This document shows positions 29,638-38,383 of a stretch of DNA of 64,000 bases, piece by piece (position 1 is the stretch's first letter; every line of letters starts with the position of its first letter). The translations under genes and the position numbers were made by a program. A model generated the notes under the pieces. It did no database searches. It had not been told where the DNA came from and worked only from the letters and a program-made list of their open reading frames with translations. This DNA is from Ramlibacter montanisoli (GTDB lineage: Bacteria; Pseudomonadota; Gammaproteobacteria; Burkholderiales; Burkholderiaceae_C): positions 186,001 to 250,000 of the forward strand of contig NZ_JABFCS010000002.1 in the NCBI RefSeq assembly GCF_013087525.1, given 5' to 3'.

Positions 29638-30648
29638 TCACCCCAACCAACCCTTGATGCGGCGACCCAGCGCCTCGCGGCTGATGCCATAACGCTCGTG
29701 CAGCGTGGGCAGCGCGCCCGCGTCGAGGAAGGCATCGGGCAGGCCGGCCAACTGGAAGCCGGCAGGCTGCACGCGATGGCGCAGCAGGGCGCTGGCCACC
29801 GCTTCGCCCAGGCCGCCCACCACCGAATGGTTCTCCGCCACGACCACCAGGCGGTGCTTGTAGCGCACGGCCTCCACGATGGCCGCCTCGTCCAGCGGCT
29901 TGATGGTGGGGCAGTGCAGCACCGCGACGTCGACCTTGTCGGCGGCGAGGTCCTTCGCCACTTCCAGCGCGCGCATGGTCAGGAAGCCGCTGGAGATCAC
30001 CAGCACGTCGGCGCCTTCGCGCAGCATCTTGGCCTTGCCCAGTTCGAAGCGGTAGCCCGGCACCTCGTCCAGCACCAGCGGCACGTTGCCGCGCAGCAGG
30101 CGCATGTAGACCGGTCCCTTGTGGGCTGCGATCTGCGGCACGGCCTGTTCGATGTCCAGCGCGTCGCAGGGATCGACGATGGTCAGCCCGGGGATGCCGC
30201 GCATCATCGCGATGTCCTCGGTCGCCTGGTGGCTGGGGCCGTAGCCCGTGGTCAGGCCCGGGAGCGCGCAGCAGATCTTGACGTCGAGGTTCTCCTCCGC
30301 GATCACCTGGTGGATGAAATCGTAGGCGCGACGCGTGCCGAACACCGCATACGTCGTGGCGAAGGGCACCAGCCCTTCCTTGGCCATGCCGCCGGCAGCG
30401 CCCATCAGCAACTGCTCCGCCATTCCCATCTGGAAGAAGCGCTCCGGATAGGCCTGCGCGAACAGGTGCAGGTCGGTGTACTTGGCCAGGTCGGCGGTGA
30501 GTCCGACCACTTCGGGATGCGAAGCGGCGTACTCCACCAGCGCCTTGCCGAAAGGCGCAGCCTTGACGCGCTGCCCCTCGCTCGCGATGGACGCGATCAT
30601 CGCGGACGTGGTCAGGCGGGGCTTCTTCTCTGCGACGGCGGTGTTCAT
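29638..30648 (-). CDS. Transketolase, C-terminal subunit
   Basis: 336 residues comprising the pyrimidine-binding and C-terminal domains of transketolase. The cofactor-activating Glu lies in FQMGMAEQLLMGAAGG, and PGLTTGYGPSHQATEDIAMMR is the conserved loop. It pairs with the preceding gene for the N-terminal half, overlapping it as ATGA. A split enzyme acts as a 2+2 complex transferring two-carbon ketol units. With TRAP and SDR genes in the same operon and no sugar kinase, it probably acts in a catabolic pathway rather than the pentose phosphate cycle. Confidence 0.9.
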   Translation of the reverse strand: MNTAVAEKKPRLTTSAMIASIASEGQRVKAAPFGKALVEYAASHPEVVGLTADLAKYTDLHLFAQAYPERFFQMGMAEQLLMGAAGGMAKEGLVPFATTYAVFGTRRAYDFIHQVIAEENLDVKICCALPGLTTGYGPSHQATEDIAMMRGIPGLTIVDPCDALDIEQAVPQIAAHKGPVYMRLLRGNVPLVLDEVPGYRFELGKAKMLREGADVLVISSGFLTMRALEVAKDLAADKVDVAVLHCPTIKPLDEAAIVEAVRYKHRLVVVAENHSVVGGLGEAVASALLRHRVQPAGFQLAGLPDAFLDAGALPTLHERYGISREALGRRIKGWLG

Positions 30649-31511
30649 GCCGGCACTCCTTCGGTGATGGGGGTGGGTTGGTTCTGGTCCAGGATGGCGA
30701 GGGCCTGCTGCCACTCGGGCGGGTCGACCCGGATGAAGTGGTTCTTCTCGCGCTGCTCCAGGAAGGGCACGCCCTTGCCCATGAGCGTGTCGAACAGGAT
30801 CACGCGGGGCTTCGGTTCCGCGAGTGCGCGTGCGTTGTCGAAGGCCTCGACCACCGCGGGCAGGTCGTTGCCGTTGACGCGCTGCACGTGCCAGCCGAAA
30901 GCGGCCCACTTCTCGGCCAGCGGCTCGAAGCCAAGCACCTTGCCGGAAGGGCCGTCGGCCTGCTGGTTGTTGATGTCGACTAGGCAGACCAGGTTGTCCA
31001 GGCGATGGTGGGCGGCGGCCAGCGCCGCTTCCCAGGTGGAACCCTCGTCGAGCTCGCCGTCGGACATCGAGTTGTAGACGAAGGCGGGGTTCTTCTTCTG
31101 CCTGAGCCCGAGCGCCATGCCGACGCCGATCACCAGGCCCTGCCCGAGCGAGCCGCCGGAGATCTCCATGCCGGGCGTGTACGTCGCCATGCCCGACATG
31201 GGCAGGCGGCTGTCGTCGCTGCCGTAGGTGTCCAGCTCCGACTCGGGCACGATGCCGGCCTCGATCAGGGCCGCATAGAAGGCGATGGCGTAGTGGCCGT
31301 GCGAGAGCAGGAAGCGGTCGCGTCCTTCCCATTCGGGCTCCTCGGGGCGCAGGCGCAGGGCGTGCCCGTAGGCGGCGGCCAGCACGTCGGCGTAGCCGAG
31401 GGCCTGGCCGATGTAGCCCTGGCCCTGGACCTCGCCCATGCGCACGGCGTAGCGGCGGATCCGCCAGGCGCACTGCGCCAGTTCGGCCAGCGCTTCGTTG
31501 GAAACAGTCAT
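30645..31511 (-). CDS. Transketolase, N-terminal subunit
   Basis: 288-residue thiamine-diphosphate-binding half of a split transketolase. The TPP motif reads SMSDGELDEGSTWEAALAAA ... VDINNQQADG, with Ser where GDGE is usual. Substrate-channel His are seen in LSHGHYAIAFYAAL and GGSLGQGLVIGVGMALG. The downstream gene supplies the other half. The gap to the upstream TRAP permease carries a copy of the GC-rich repeat of 9649-9744. Confidence 0.9.
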   Translation of the reverse strand: MTVSNEALAELAQCAWRIRRYAVRMGEVQGQGYIGQALGYADVLAAAYGHALRLRPEEPEWEGRDRFLLSHGHYAIAFYAALIEAGIVPESELDTYGSDDSRLPMSGMATYTPGMEISGGSLGQGLVIGVGMALGLRQKKNPAFVYNSMSDGELDEGSTWEAALAAAHHRLDNLVCLVDINNQQADGPSGKVLGFEPLAEKWAAFGWHVQRVNGNDLPAVVEAFDNARALAEPKPRVILFDTLMGKGVPFLEQREKNHFIRVDPPEWQQALAILDQNQPTPITEGVPA

Positions 31512-31529
31512 TCGGTTCTCCTTGATTGG

Positions 31530-31566
31530 CTCCCTCCCCTTCCGGGGGAGGGTTGGGGTGGGGGCG
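31530..31566. repeat. Copy of the GC-rich dispersed repeat
   Basis: CTCCCTCCCCTTCCGGGG begins a 37-base unit closely matching one arm of the inverted repeat at 9649-9744, including the GGGTGGGGGCGC end. It has its own small hairpin (CTCCC..GGGAG) and separates the TRAP permease from the transketolase gene. Confidence 0.75.
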
Positions 31567-32826
31567 CTACTTGAAGATCACGGCCGGGAAGTACGACACC
31601 AGCAGCAGCACGAGGAAGGCCACGAAGTAGAAGGGCCCCAGCTCGCGCACCGTCTCGCCGACCTTCACCTTGGCCACCGCGCTGGTGATGAACAGCGTCG
31701 TTCCCACCGGTGGCGTGTACAGACCGATCGCCAGGTTCACGGTCATCATGATTCCCAGCTGCGTCAGGTCCATGCCGATCGCGTTGGCCAGCGGCACGAA
31801 GACCGGCGTGAGCAGCAGCACCGCGGCGGGCAGGTCGATGAACATGCCGCACACCAGCATCAGCAGGTTCATCAGCAGGATCACGCTCCAGCCGCTGCTC
31901 AGGTTGTCCTTGGCCCACTGCACGATGCCGTCGGGCATGCGGTCGAAGGTGAGCAGCCAGCCGATCGCGGCCGAGGCCATGATCACCAGCAGCACCACGC
32001 CGGTGGCCAGGCCCGCTTCGGTCACCGCCTTGTGCAGGCGCTTCCAGCCCAGGTCGCGGTAGATGACGGCGGACACGACACCGGCATAGAGCGTGGACAG
32101 CACGCTCACTTCCGTGGGCGTGGCGATGCCGAAGCGCAGGAACACCACGATCAGCACCGGCAGCACCAGGGCGGGCGAAGCGTACAGCAGCTGCGTGCGG
32201 AACACCGGCCAGTCCATCTTGCGCGTCTCGCGCGGGAAGTTGCGGCGCTTGCCCACCCACCAGCACACCGCCATGAAGCCGCCGCACATCAGCAGGCCCG
32301 GCAGGATGCCGGCCACGAACAGCGAGGCCACCGAGGTGTTGCTCGCCAAGGCGAACAGGATCATCGGGATCGAGGGCGGGATCAGGATGTCGATGGTCGC
32401 AGCCGCGGCGAGCGTGGCGGCCGAGAACGCGGGCGGATAGCCCAGGCGCTTCTGCCAGGGGATCAGCAGCGAGCCGATCGCCGAGGCATCGGCCACCGCG
32501 GACCCCGAGACGCCGCCGAAGATGGTGGACGAGAGCACGCCCACCTGGCCGGGCCCGCCGTGGAAGCGGCCGATCAGGGTGGAGAGCACGCCGATCAGCG
32601 CCTCGCCCAGGCGGCCGCCCATCATCACCGTGCCCGTGAGCATGAAGAAGGGAATGGCGATCAGCGGGAAGCTCTGCACCTGCGCCACCATCTGCTGCAC
32701 CAGCAGGTCCAGCGGTACGCGCTCGGTGGTGGCAGCGGCGGCCATGGCGGCGACCAGCAGTGCGTGGGCGATCGGGATCGCGATCACGGCACCGGCGAGG
32801 AACACCAGGAGGATCAGGGAAGTCAT
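31567..32826 (-). CDS. dctM: TRAP transporter large permease (DctM)
   Basis: 419-residue polytopic membrane protein, starting MTSLILLVFLAGAVIAIPIAHAL. DctM features: SGSAVADASAIGSLLIPW, TIDILIPPSIPMILFALAS and NLAIGLYTPPVGTTLF. It takes the solute from the binding protein at 33363-34352. Clearly different from the uronate-island DctM, so a different cargo is expected. It starts 10 bases after the small permease gene. Confidence 0.93.
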   Translation of the reverse strand: MTSLILLVFLAGAVIAIPIAHALLVAAMAAAATTERVPLDLLVQQMVAQVQSFPLIAIPFFMLTGTVMMGGRLGEALIGVLSTLIGRFHGGPGQVGVLSSTIFGGVSGSAVADASAIGSLLIPWQKRLGYPPAFSAATLAAAATIDILIPPSIPMILFALASNTSVASLFVAGILPGLLMCGGFMAVCWWVGKRRNFPRETRKMDWPVFRTQLLYASPALVLPVLIVVFLRFGIATPTEVSVLSTLYAGVVSAVIYRDLGWKRLHKAVTEAGLATGVVLLVIMASAAIGWLLTFDRMPDGIVQWAKDNLSSGWSVILLMNLLMLVCGMFIDLPAAVLLLTPVFVPLANAIGMDLTQLGIMMTVNLAIGLYTPPVGTTLFITSAVAKVKVGETVRELGPFYFVAFLVLLLVSYFPAVIFK

Positions 32827-32836
32827 GGTGTTCTCC

Positions 32837-33349
32837 TTACCAGTGCGGCACGGGGTCGTGCGCCACCAGCGATGCCTCTTCGGCGCTCTTCACGTGCCAG
32901 ATGCGCCAGGCCGATTGCAGCGCCAGCAGCGACAGCAGCGCCATGCCGCCCATCACGCAGCCGTAGGTCACGGAGCCGGGCACCTGCAGGATGGCCGACT
33001 TCTCGTCGTGCACGATGTCCAGCATGCGCCAGGTGGCGACGGACAGCGTGGCGTACATGGCGCAGACCACCAGCCAGCCGGCGGTCCCCACCACGCGCCG
33101 CGCGGCCAGCGGCAGCTTCTCCACCAGGAAGGAGGTGGTGATGTGCGCGCCGTGCAGCGCGCCGAGCACGACGCCCGCGGTCACGAGCCAGGGGAACAGC
33201 AGCTCCGGCACTTCGTTGGCCCACTGCAGGCTGGCGCCGGTGGAATACCGCAGCACCGTGTTGCCGGCCAGGATCACGAAGATCGCGGACGTGCTGGCCC
33301 AGAGGACGGCGTGGCACAGGCTGGCCACCGCCCTTTCGACGAGGTTCAT
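32837..33349 (-). CDS. dctQ: TRAP transporter small permease (DctQ)
   Basis: 170-residue four-helix DctQ subunit (MNLVERAVASLCHAVLWASTSAIFVILAGNTVLRY; NEVPELLFPWLVTAGVVLGALHGAHITTSFLVEKLP). It lies between the binding protein and the large permease with short gaps of 13 and 10 bases, as a three-gene transporter unit. Confidence 0.92.
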   Translation of the reverse strand: MNLVERAVASLCHAVLWASTSAIFVILAGNTVLRYSTGASLQWANEVPELLFPWLVTAGVVLGALHGAHITTSFLVEKLPLAARRVVGTAGWLVVCAMYATLSVATWRMLDIVHDEKSAILQVPGSVTYGCVMGGMALLSLLALQSAWRIWHVKSAEEASLVAHDPVPHW

Positions 33350-33362
33350 GGCGGCCTCGCGC

Positions 33363-34352
33363 TCAGTTCGACCGCGCGGACGCGATCACTTTCTTGACGT
33401 ACGGGCCGATCGGGCCGGACAGCCACTTCTCGTCGACCTTGGCGGTGGCCTTGGCGAACGCGCCCTTGTCGACGGTCGTCACCTGCACGCCCTTGGCCTT
33501 CAGTTCGGCGATCAGCTTGTCGTCGGCTTCCTGCGAGAGCTTGCGCTGCAGGGCGGTCGCCTCGGCCGCGGCATCGGTCAGGGCCTTGCGGTCGGCGGCA
33601 TTCAGGCGGTCCCAGGTGCGCTTGCTCACCAGCAGGGGCGTCATCTGGAACTGGTGGTTGGTCAGCGCGAGGTGCTTCTGCACCTCGTACAGCTTGCTGG
33701 CGTGGATGTTCATCAGCGGGTTCTCCTGCCCGTCCACCACGCCCTGCTGCAGCGCGACGTAGAGCTCGGCGAACTTGATCTGCTGCGCCTCGGCACCCAG
33801 CGCCTGCATGATGTCCACCAGGGTCGCGTCGGGCGGCGTGCGCATCTTCAGGCCCTTCATGTCCTCCACCGACGTGATCGCGCGCTTGCTGTTGGTCATC
33901 TGGCGGATGCCGTTGTCCCAGTAGCCGAGCACCACCAGACCCTTCTCCGCGGACTTGTCGGCCAGTTCCTTGCCGAGCGGCCCGTCCAGCAGCCGGAAGG
34001 CCTGCGCCGGCGAGGAGAACAGGAAGGGCATGCCGTAGGCGGCGTACTCGGGCACGGCACCGGCGACGGCGCCCTGCGAATTGGCGGAGAGGTCGAGCGC
34101 GCCGGTGCGCAGCGCGGTGACCATGGCCGCGTCGTCGCCCAGCTGCGCCGAAGGCGCGACCTGCACTTCGATGCGGCCGCTGGTCCTGGCCTTCACGAGC
34201 TCAGCGAACTTCAGGGAGGCTTCGTGGCGCGGATTGCCCGGCGCGGCGCCGTGGCCCAGCGTGAGCTTGACGGCTTGCGCCTGCGCGGCGAGCGGCAGGG
34301 CGGCGGCAGCGGCGATCGCCAGCAGGGCGCGGGTGAAGGTGGAACGCTTCAT
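33363..34352 (-). CDS. dctP: TRAP transporter substrate-binding protein (DctP)
   Basis: 329-residue periplasmic receptor. A signal peptide runs to AAQAQA (~26). The carboxylate-binding Arg is in GLKMRTPPDATLVDIMQALGA, followed by VALQQGVVDGQENPLMNIHASKLYEVQKHLALTNH. Ligands of such proteins are carboxylates or sulfonates; which one cannot be read here. It follows the SDR gene with a 31-base gap in the operon that ends with the split transketolase. Confidence 0.92.
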   Translation of the reverse strand: MKRSTFTRALLAIAAAAALPLAAQAQAVKLTLGHGAAPGNPRHEASLKFAELVKARTSGRIEVQVAPSAQLGDDAAMVTALRTGALDLSANSQGAVAGAVPEYAAYGMPFLFSSPAQAFRLLDGPLGKELADKSAEKGLVVLGYWDNGIRQMTNSKRAITSVEDMKGLKMRTPPDATLVDIMQALGAEAQQIKFAELYVALQQGVVDGQENPLMNIHASKLYEVQKHLALTNHQFQMTPLLVSKRTWDRLNAADRKALTDAAAEATALQRKLSQEADDKLIAELKAKGVQVTTVDKGAFAKATAKVDEKWLSGPIGPYVKKVIASARSN

Positions 34353-34383
34353 GGGGTTTGTCTCCTCGGATGAATGCAGGGGG

Positions 34384-35133
34384 TCAGTGGATCAACATGC
34401 CGCCGTTCACGTCGAGCGTGATGCCGGTGCAGTAGGCGGACAGCTCGCTGGCCAGGAACACGCAGGCGCCGGCCACGTCGGTGGCGCGGCCCAGGCGCGC
34501 GAGCGGGATGCTCTCGGCGATCTCGGCCTTCTTGGTCTCGCTCAGCTTGCCTTGCGTGATGTCGGTCTCGATCAGGCCGGGCGTGATGCAGTTGACGCGG
34601 ATGCCGTCGATGCCGAACTCGCGCGCCATCGCCCGGGCCAGGCCGAGCACCCCGGCCTTGGCGGCCGAGTAGTGCGGGCCGCCGAAGATGCCACCGCCCC
34701 GCTGGGCGGAGACGGAGGAGATGCACACGATGGAGCCGTCCTTCGCAGCGCGCATCGCGGGCAACACGGCCTGCGACATGTACAGGGTGCCGCGCAGGCT
34801 CACGTCCAGGATGCGGTCGTAGTCGGCGCCGGTGATGTCCAGCGTCTTCACCGGCTGCGTGATGCCGGCGTTGTTGACCAGCACGTCGATGCGGCCGAAG
34901 GCCTTCAGCACGGCGGCGATGGCGGCGTCGCAGGACGCCTTGTCAGTGACGTCGGCGACCACGCCGACATGGCCTGCGCCCAGGCGCGCCGCCGCGGCAT
35001 CCGGCTCGGCGCGCGCGAGGTCGAGGATGGCGACCTTCGCGCCCTGCTCGGCCATGAGGCGGGCGGTGGCGAAACCCAGTCCGTTGGGGCCGGCGCCGCC
35101 GGTGATGACGGCGACCTTGTCTTTCAGAAGCAT
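34384..35133 (-). CDS. SDR family oxidoreductase
   Basis: 249-residue short-chain dehydrogenase with TGGAGPNGLG (cofactor glycine motif), NNAG, catalytic Ser in ISSVSAQ and YSAAK. Asp in AILDLARAE after beta-2 favours NAD over NADP. The start at 35133 (MLLKDKVAVITGG) gives the normal length. First gene of the minus-strand operon with TRAP and transketolase, so it probably oxidises an alcohol of the imported compound. Divergent LysR gene with a 19-base palindrome between. Confidence 0.9.
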   Translation of the reverse strand: MLLKDKVAVITGGAGPNGLGFATARLMAEQGAKVAILDLARAEPDAAAARLGAGHVGVVADVTDKASCDAAIAAVLKAFGRIDVLVNNAGITQPVKTLDITGADYDRILDVSLRGTLYMSQAVLPAMRAAKDGSIVCISSVSAQRGGGIFGGPHYSAAKAGVLGLARAMAREFGIDGIRVNCITPGLIETDITQGKLSETKKAEIAESIPLARLGRATDVAGACVFLASELSAYCTGITLDVNGGMLIH

Positions 35134-35215
35134 CAGGAAAATCTCCAGCGTGGTTGGCGTGGGGCGAATGGTCGGTGCCACGCAGGCTGAAGACAAGCGA
35201 TATGTCATCACGCTA

Positions 35216-35234
35216 AGATGACGAATCGTCATCT
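35216..35234. promoter_or_regulatory. Perfect 19-base palindrome, candidate LysR operator
   Basis: AGATGACGAATCGTCATCT: two 9-base arms around a single A. A further GTCATC at 35204-35209 gives a third half-site in inverted orientation. It lies between the SDR gene (start 35133) and the LysR gene (start 35253), 18 bases before the latter, where LysR regulators usually bind. Confidence 0.68.
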
Positions 35235-35252
35235 GACGCCCGGGTTCACCCT

Positions 35253-36137
35253 ATGGCCGCGATCCCACCCGTTGCCAACCTGCTCGCCTTCGAAGCGGTC
35301 GCCCGCAGGCGCAGCTTCGCGCTCGCGGCGGCGGAACTGCACCTCACGGCATCGGCCATCAGCCACCAGGTGGCACGGCTCGAATCGGAACTCGGCGTGC
35401 GCCTGTTCGAGCGCAGCGCGCACGGCGTGCGGCTGAGCGCGGCGGGCGAGCAGTACCTCGTGCGCGTCGGCGGCGCGCTGTCGGCGATCACCTCGGCGAC
35501 CGAGGACCTGCGCCACGGCGTGAGCAACAGCCTGTACGTGCATTGCGCGCCCAGCCTCGCCAGCCTGTGGCTGATGCCGCGCCTGCGCGCCTTCGCGCAG
35601 GCCTATCCGGAGATCGCGCTGAACCTCTCCGCCGCGCACACGCACAGCGACTTCGCGCTCGGGCAGGCGGACATCGACATCCGCTACGGCGTGCCGCAGT
35701 GGCCGGACCTGGTGGTGGAGCCGCTGTTCGAGGAGCGCATCGTGCCGCTCGCCAGCCCCGCCTTCATCCGCGAGCACCGCCTCAAGCGCCCCGAGCAGCT
35801 GCCGGAGCTGCCACTGATCCAGAGCAACGTGAGCGTGGTGCAGTGGTCGGACTGGTTCGCGGCCTTCATGGACAAGCGCGCACCGGAGCGCTTCGCGGTG
35901 CGCTTCGACCGCGCGCAGATGTCACTGGATGCGGCGACGCAGGGCCTGGGCGTGGCGCTCGAAAGCACCACGATGGCCACCGGTCACCTGGCAGAGAGGA
36001 AGCTGCAGCCCGTGTTCGGGCTCGACAAGGCGGTGAAGGTCAAGGCGCACTTCGCCGTCTACCCGGCCCGCCACTCGAAGCGTCCCCCGGTCGAGGCCTT
36101 CCTCGACTGGCTGCATCGCGAGGCGGCGCGGACCTGA
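35253..36137 (+). CDS. LysR family transcriptional regulator (GcvA-like)
   Basis: 294 residues: an N-terminal helix-turn-helix (LLAFEAVARRRSFALAAAELHLTASAISHQVARLESELG) and a periplasmic-binding-like effector domain (~90-290; ADIDIRYGVPQWPDLVVEPLFEERIVPLASP). The pattern resembles the GcvA/AmpR subgroup. Divergent from the SDR-TRAP-transketolase operon, so probably its regulator. Confidence 0.9.
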   Translation: MAAIPPVANLLAFEAVARRRSFALAAAELHLTASAISHQVARLESELGVRLFERSAHGVRLSAAGEQYLVRVGGALSAITSATEDLRHGVSNSLYVHCAPSLASLWLMPRLRAFAQAYPEIALNLSAAHTHSDFALGQADIDIRYGVPQWPDLVVEPLFEERIVPLASPAFIREHRLKRPEQLPELPLIQSNVSVVQWSDWFAAFMDKRAPERFAVRFDRAQMSLDAATQGLGVALESTTMATGHLAERKLQPVFGLDKAVKVKAHFAVYPARHSKRPPVEAFLDWLHREAART

Positions 36138-36179
36138 GGCCGGACGCGCGCTGCGACGCGCGCGATCCGGCCCGCAAGC

Positions 36180-37150
36180 TCAATCGACCTTGATGTTCCC
36201 CGCCTTCACCACGCGGGCCCACTTCTCCAGCTCCGCCTACTGGAAGGCGCCGAGTTCGGCCGGCGTCATGCCACCCGGTTCGATGCCCTGGGCCACCAGC
36301 TTGGACTTGATCTCGGGGTCGTTGATCGCCTTGATCATCTCGCCCGAGAGCCGGTCGACGATGGGCTTGGGCACGCCGGCGGGCGCGAAGATCGCCTGCC
36401 AGGACACGATGCCGAAGCCGGGCAGCGTCTCCGCGATCGCCGGCACTTCGGGCATCGAGGAGGAGCGCTTCTCGGAGGTCACGCCCAGCGCGCGCAGCTT
36501 GCCCGCCTTGATGTGCGGCATGGCCGGCGCCAGGTTCTCGAAGATGATGTCGGCGCCCTGCCCCGACAGGATGGCGTTGAGCGATTCGGCGCTGCTCTTG
36601 TAGGGGACGTGCACCAGCTTGCCGCCGGTCATCTGTTCGAAGAACACGCCGGAGAGATGCTGCGAGGTGCCGTTGCCGGAGGACGCGTAGTTGATCGTGC
36701 CCGGCTTCGCCTTGGCCGCCGCGATCACGTCCTGCACCGACTTGTACGGGCTGTCGGCGCGCACCACCAGGATGTTGGGCATGGAGCCGATCATGGTGAT
36801 CGGCTGGAAGTTCTTGATCGGGTCGTAGGGCAGCTTGGAATACAGGCTGGCGTTGATCGCGTGCGAGCTGATGGTGCCGCCCTGGATGGTGTAGCCGTCC
36901 GGGGCCGCCTTGGCGGTGAAGTCCGATCCCATGCTGCCGCCCGCGCCCGGCTTGTTCTCGATCACGAAGGTGGTGCCCAGCGCCGGCCCGCCTTGCTGGT
37001 CACCAGGCGCGCGAGCACGTCGGTGGTGCCGCCGGGGCCGAAGGGCACGACGTAGGTGATGGCCTTGGAGGGCCACTTGTCCTGCGCCTGGACGGCGGTG
37101 GCCGCGACGAGCGAAGCGGCGAGCGCACCGATGAGGATGCGACGTTGCAT
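36180..37150 (-). CDS. Bug-family substrate-binding protein (frameshift plus in-frame stop)
   Basis: About 323-residue Bug receptor if repaired. A signal peptide (MQRRILIGALAASLVAATAVQAQ) and AITYVVPFGPGGTTDVLARLV lie in one frame. From GTTFVIENKPGAGGSMG onward the frame differs; one missing base near 36990 (AAGGCGGGCC) joins them. A TAG at 36237-36239 interrupts GAFQ|AELEKWARVVKAGNIKVD, after which the normal Bug C-terminus continues to TGA at 36180. Either an error or the start of decay. No TctAB genes nearby; it stands alone between the LysR and a YeeE gene. Confidence 0.85.
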
Positions 37151-37234
37151 GGAGGTCTCCTGGTACTTGTGGGTTACTGCGCCGCGCGTGCGGCCAGACC
37201 ATGCTAAGGGCGCGAAGCCTGCGCCGCCTCGGAG

Positions 37235-38353
37235 CTAACCCGCGTCGCGCTCCAGGCGCCACATCTGGTACTTCACGCCGCCCGCCGCACCGGCGACCAT
37301 GGCCGCGGCCGCGAGCAGGCTGGTGAGGCTCAGCGTCGACGCGCCGGTCACGCCCTGGCCGATGCTGCAGCCCAGCGCCGTCACGCCACCGATGCCCATG
37401 AGCGCGCCGCCCACCAGGTGGTGGCCCAGGTCGGGCGTGTTGGCGAAGCCTTCCCAGCGGAAGCTGCGGCGCGCCAGTGCCATCGCGGCGGAACCGAGGA
37501 TCACGCCGGCGACCGACACGATGCCTACGGTGAGGCGCTTGCCCGCATCGCTGAAGAACATCAGCCAGTCGAGCGCGAAGGCCGTGGGCGCGACGAAGCT
37601 GAGGCCTTCGGCGCGCGTGGAGTTGGTGGCCAGCCAGCTTTCCTCCAGCGTCTGCGGATGTTCGGCGAGGTGGCCGACATCGCCCGTGAGCCACCACATC
37701 GCGAGCACCAGCACGCCGACACCGGCGCCGCCCACGACGTTGAGCGGCCGGCGCGCATCGCGCGTGGCCACGGCAAACAGCAGCAGCGCGCCGCCGAGGA
37801 CCGCGCCCGCCAGCAGCGCCGCCGTCGCAAAGGGCATGCCGCTCGCGCGCGCGAGCAGCGTTGCCGCATCGGCATTCGCACCGAGGTCCACGGCCACGCG
37901 ATCGACCGTGCCCACGCGCCACACCGCGGTGAGCCCCTTGAGCGTGGCGAAGGCGGTGATGCCCGTGACCAGAGTGACCACCAGCGACTTCAGGCTGCCG
38001 CCGCCCACGCGCACCAGCGTCTTGCTCACGCAGCCGGAGGACAGCACCATGCCGAAGCCGAACACCGCGCCGCCCGCCAGCGCGGACAGCCACAGCCAGC
38101 GCGTCGATGCATAGAGCGTCTGCGGCGGCCGCAGCACGCCGGCGGCGGAGAGCGCGGCGAAGCCGAGCGTGGCGACCGCGGCAGCGAGGGCCCATTGCCG
38201 CAGCCGCGTCCAGTCGCCGATGGCCACCGCATCGCTCACCGCCCCCATGGTGCAGAAGCCGGTGCGCTGCACCAGCGCGCCGAAGGCCGCGGCGATGCCG
38301 AACGCGGCCCACAGGACCTGCGCGTTCAGCGTCGAGAGTTCGGCGGGCGTCAT
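37235..38353 (-). CDS. YeeE/YedE family sulfur transporter (first copy)
   Basis: 372-residue polytopic membrane protein of the YeeE/YedE family, whose studied members import thiosulfate. Cysteine-containing pore motifs are visible: RTGFCTMGA, SSGCVSKTLVRVG and LGCSIGQGVTG. About ten hydrophobic helices. It begins 30 bases after the soxB stop on the same strand, so it is likely the distal gene of the sox operon. It resembles the copy at 48983-50128 closely (both contain an EHPxTLExxWL loop). Confidence 0.9.
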   Translation of the reverse strand: MTPAELSTLNAQVLWAAFGIAAAFGALVQRTGFCTMGAVSDAVAIGDWTRLRQWALAAAVATLGFAALSAAGVLRPPQTLYASTRWLWLSALAGGAVFGFGMVLSSGCVSKTLVRVGGGSLKSLVVTLVTGITAFATLKGLTAVWRVGTVDRVAVDLGANADAATLLARASGMPFATAALLAGAVLGGALLLFAVATRDARRPLNVVGGAGVGVLVLAMWWLTGDVGHLAEHPQTLEESWLATNSTRAEGLSFVAPTAFALDWLMFFSDAGKRLTVGIVSVAGVILGSAAMALARRSFRWEGFANTPDLGHHLVGGALMGIGGVTALGCSIGQGVTGASTLSLTSLLAAAAMVAGAAGGVKYQMWRLERDAG

Positions 38354-38383
38354 GGCGGGGATTCTAGGATCCCCTGCCGGGCA

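Noticed and set aside
29638..31473. A single fused transketolase reading of 611 codons
   Set aside because: The N-terminal half of that reading is out of frame with the true N-terminal subunit. Two genes overlapping as ATGA explain the data better.
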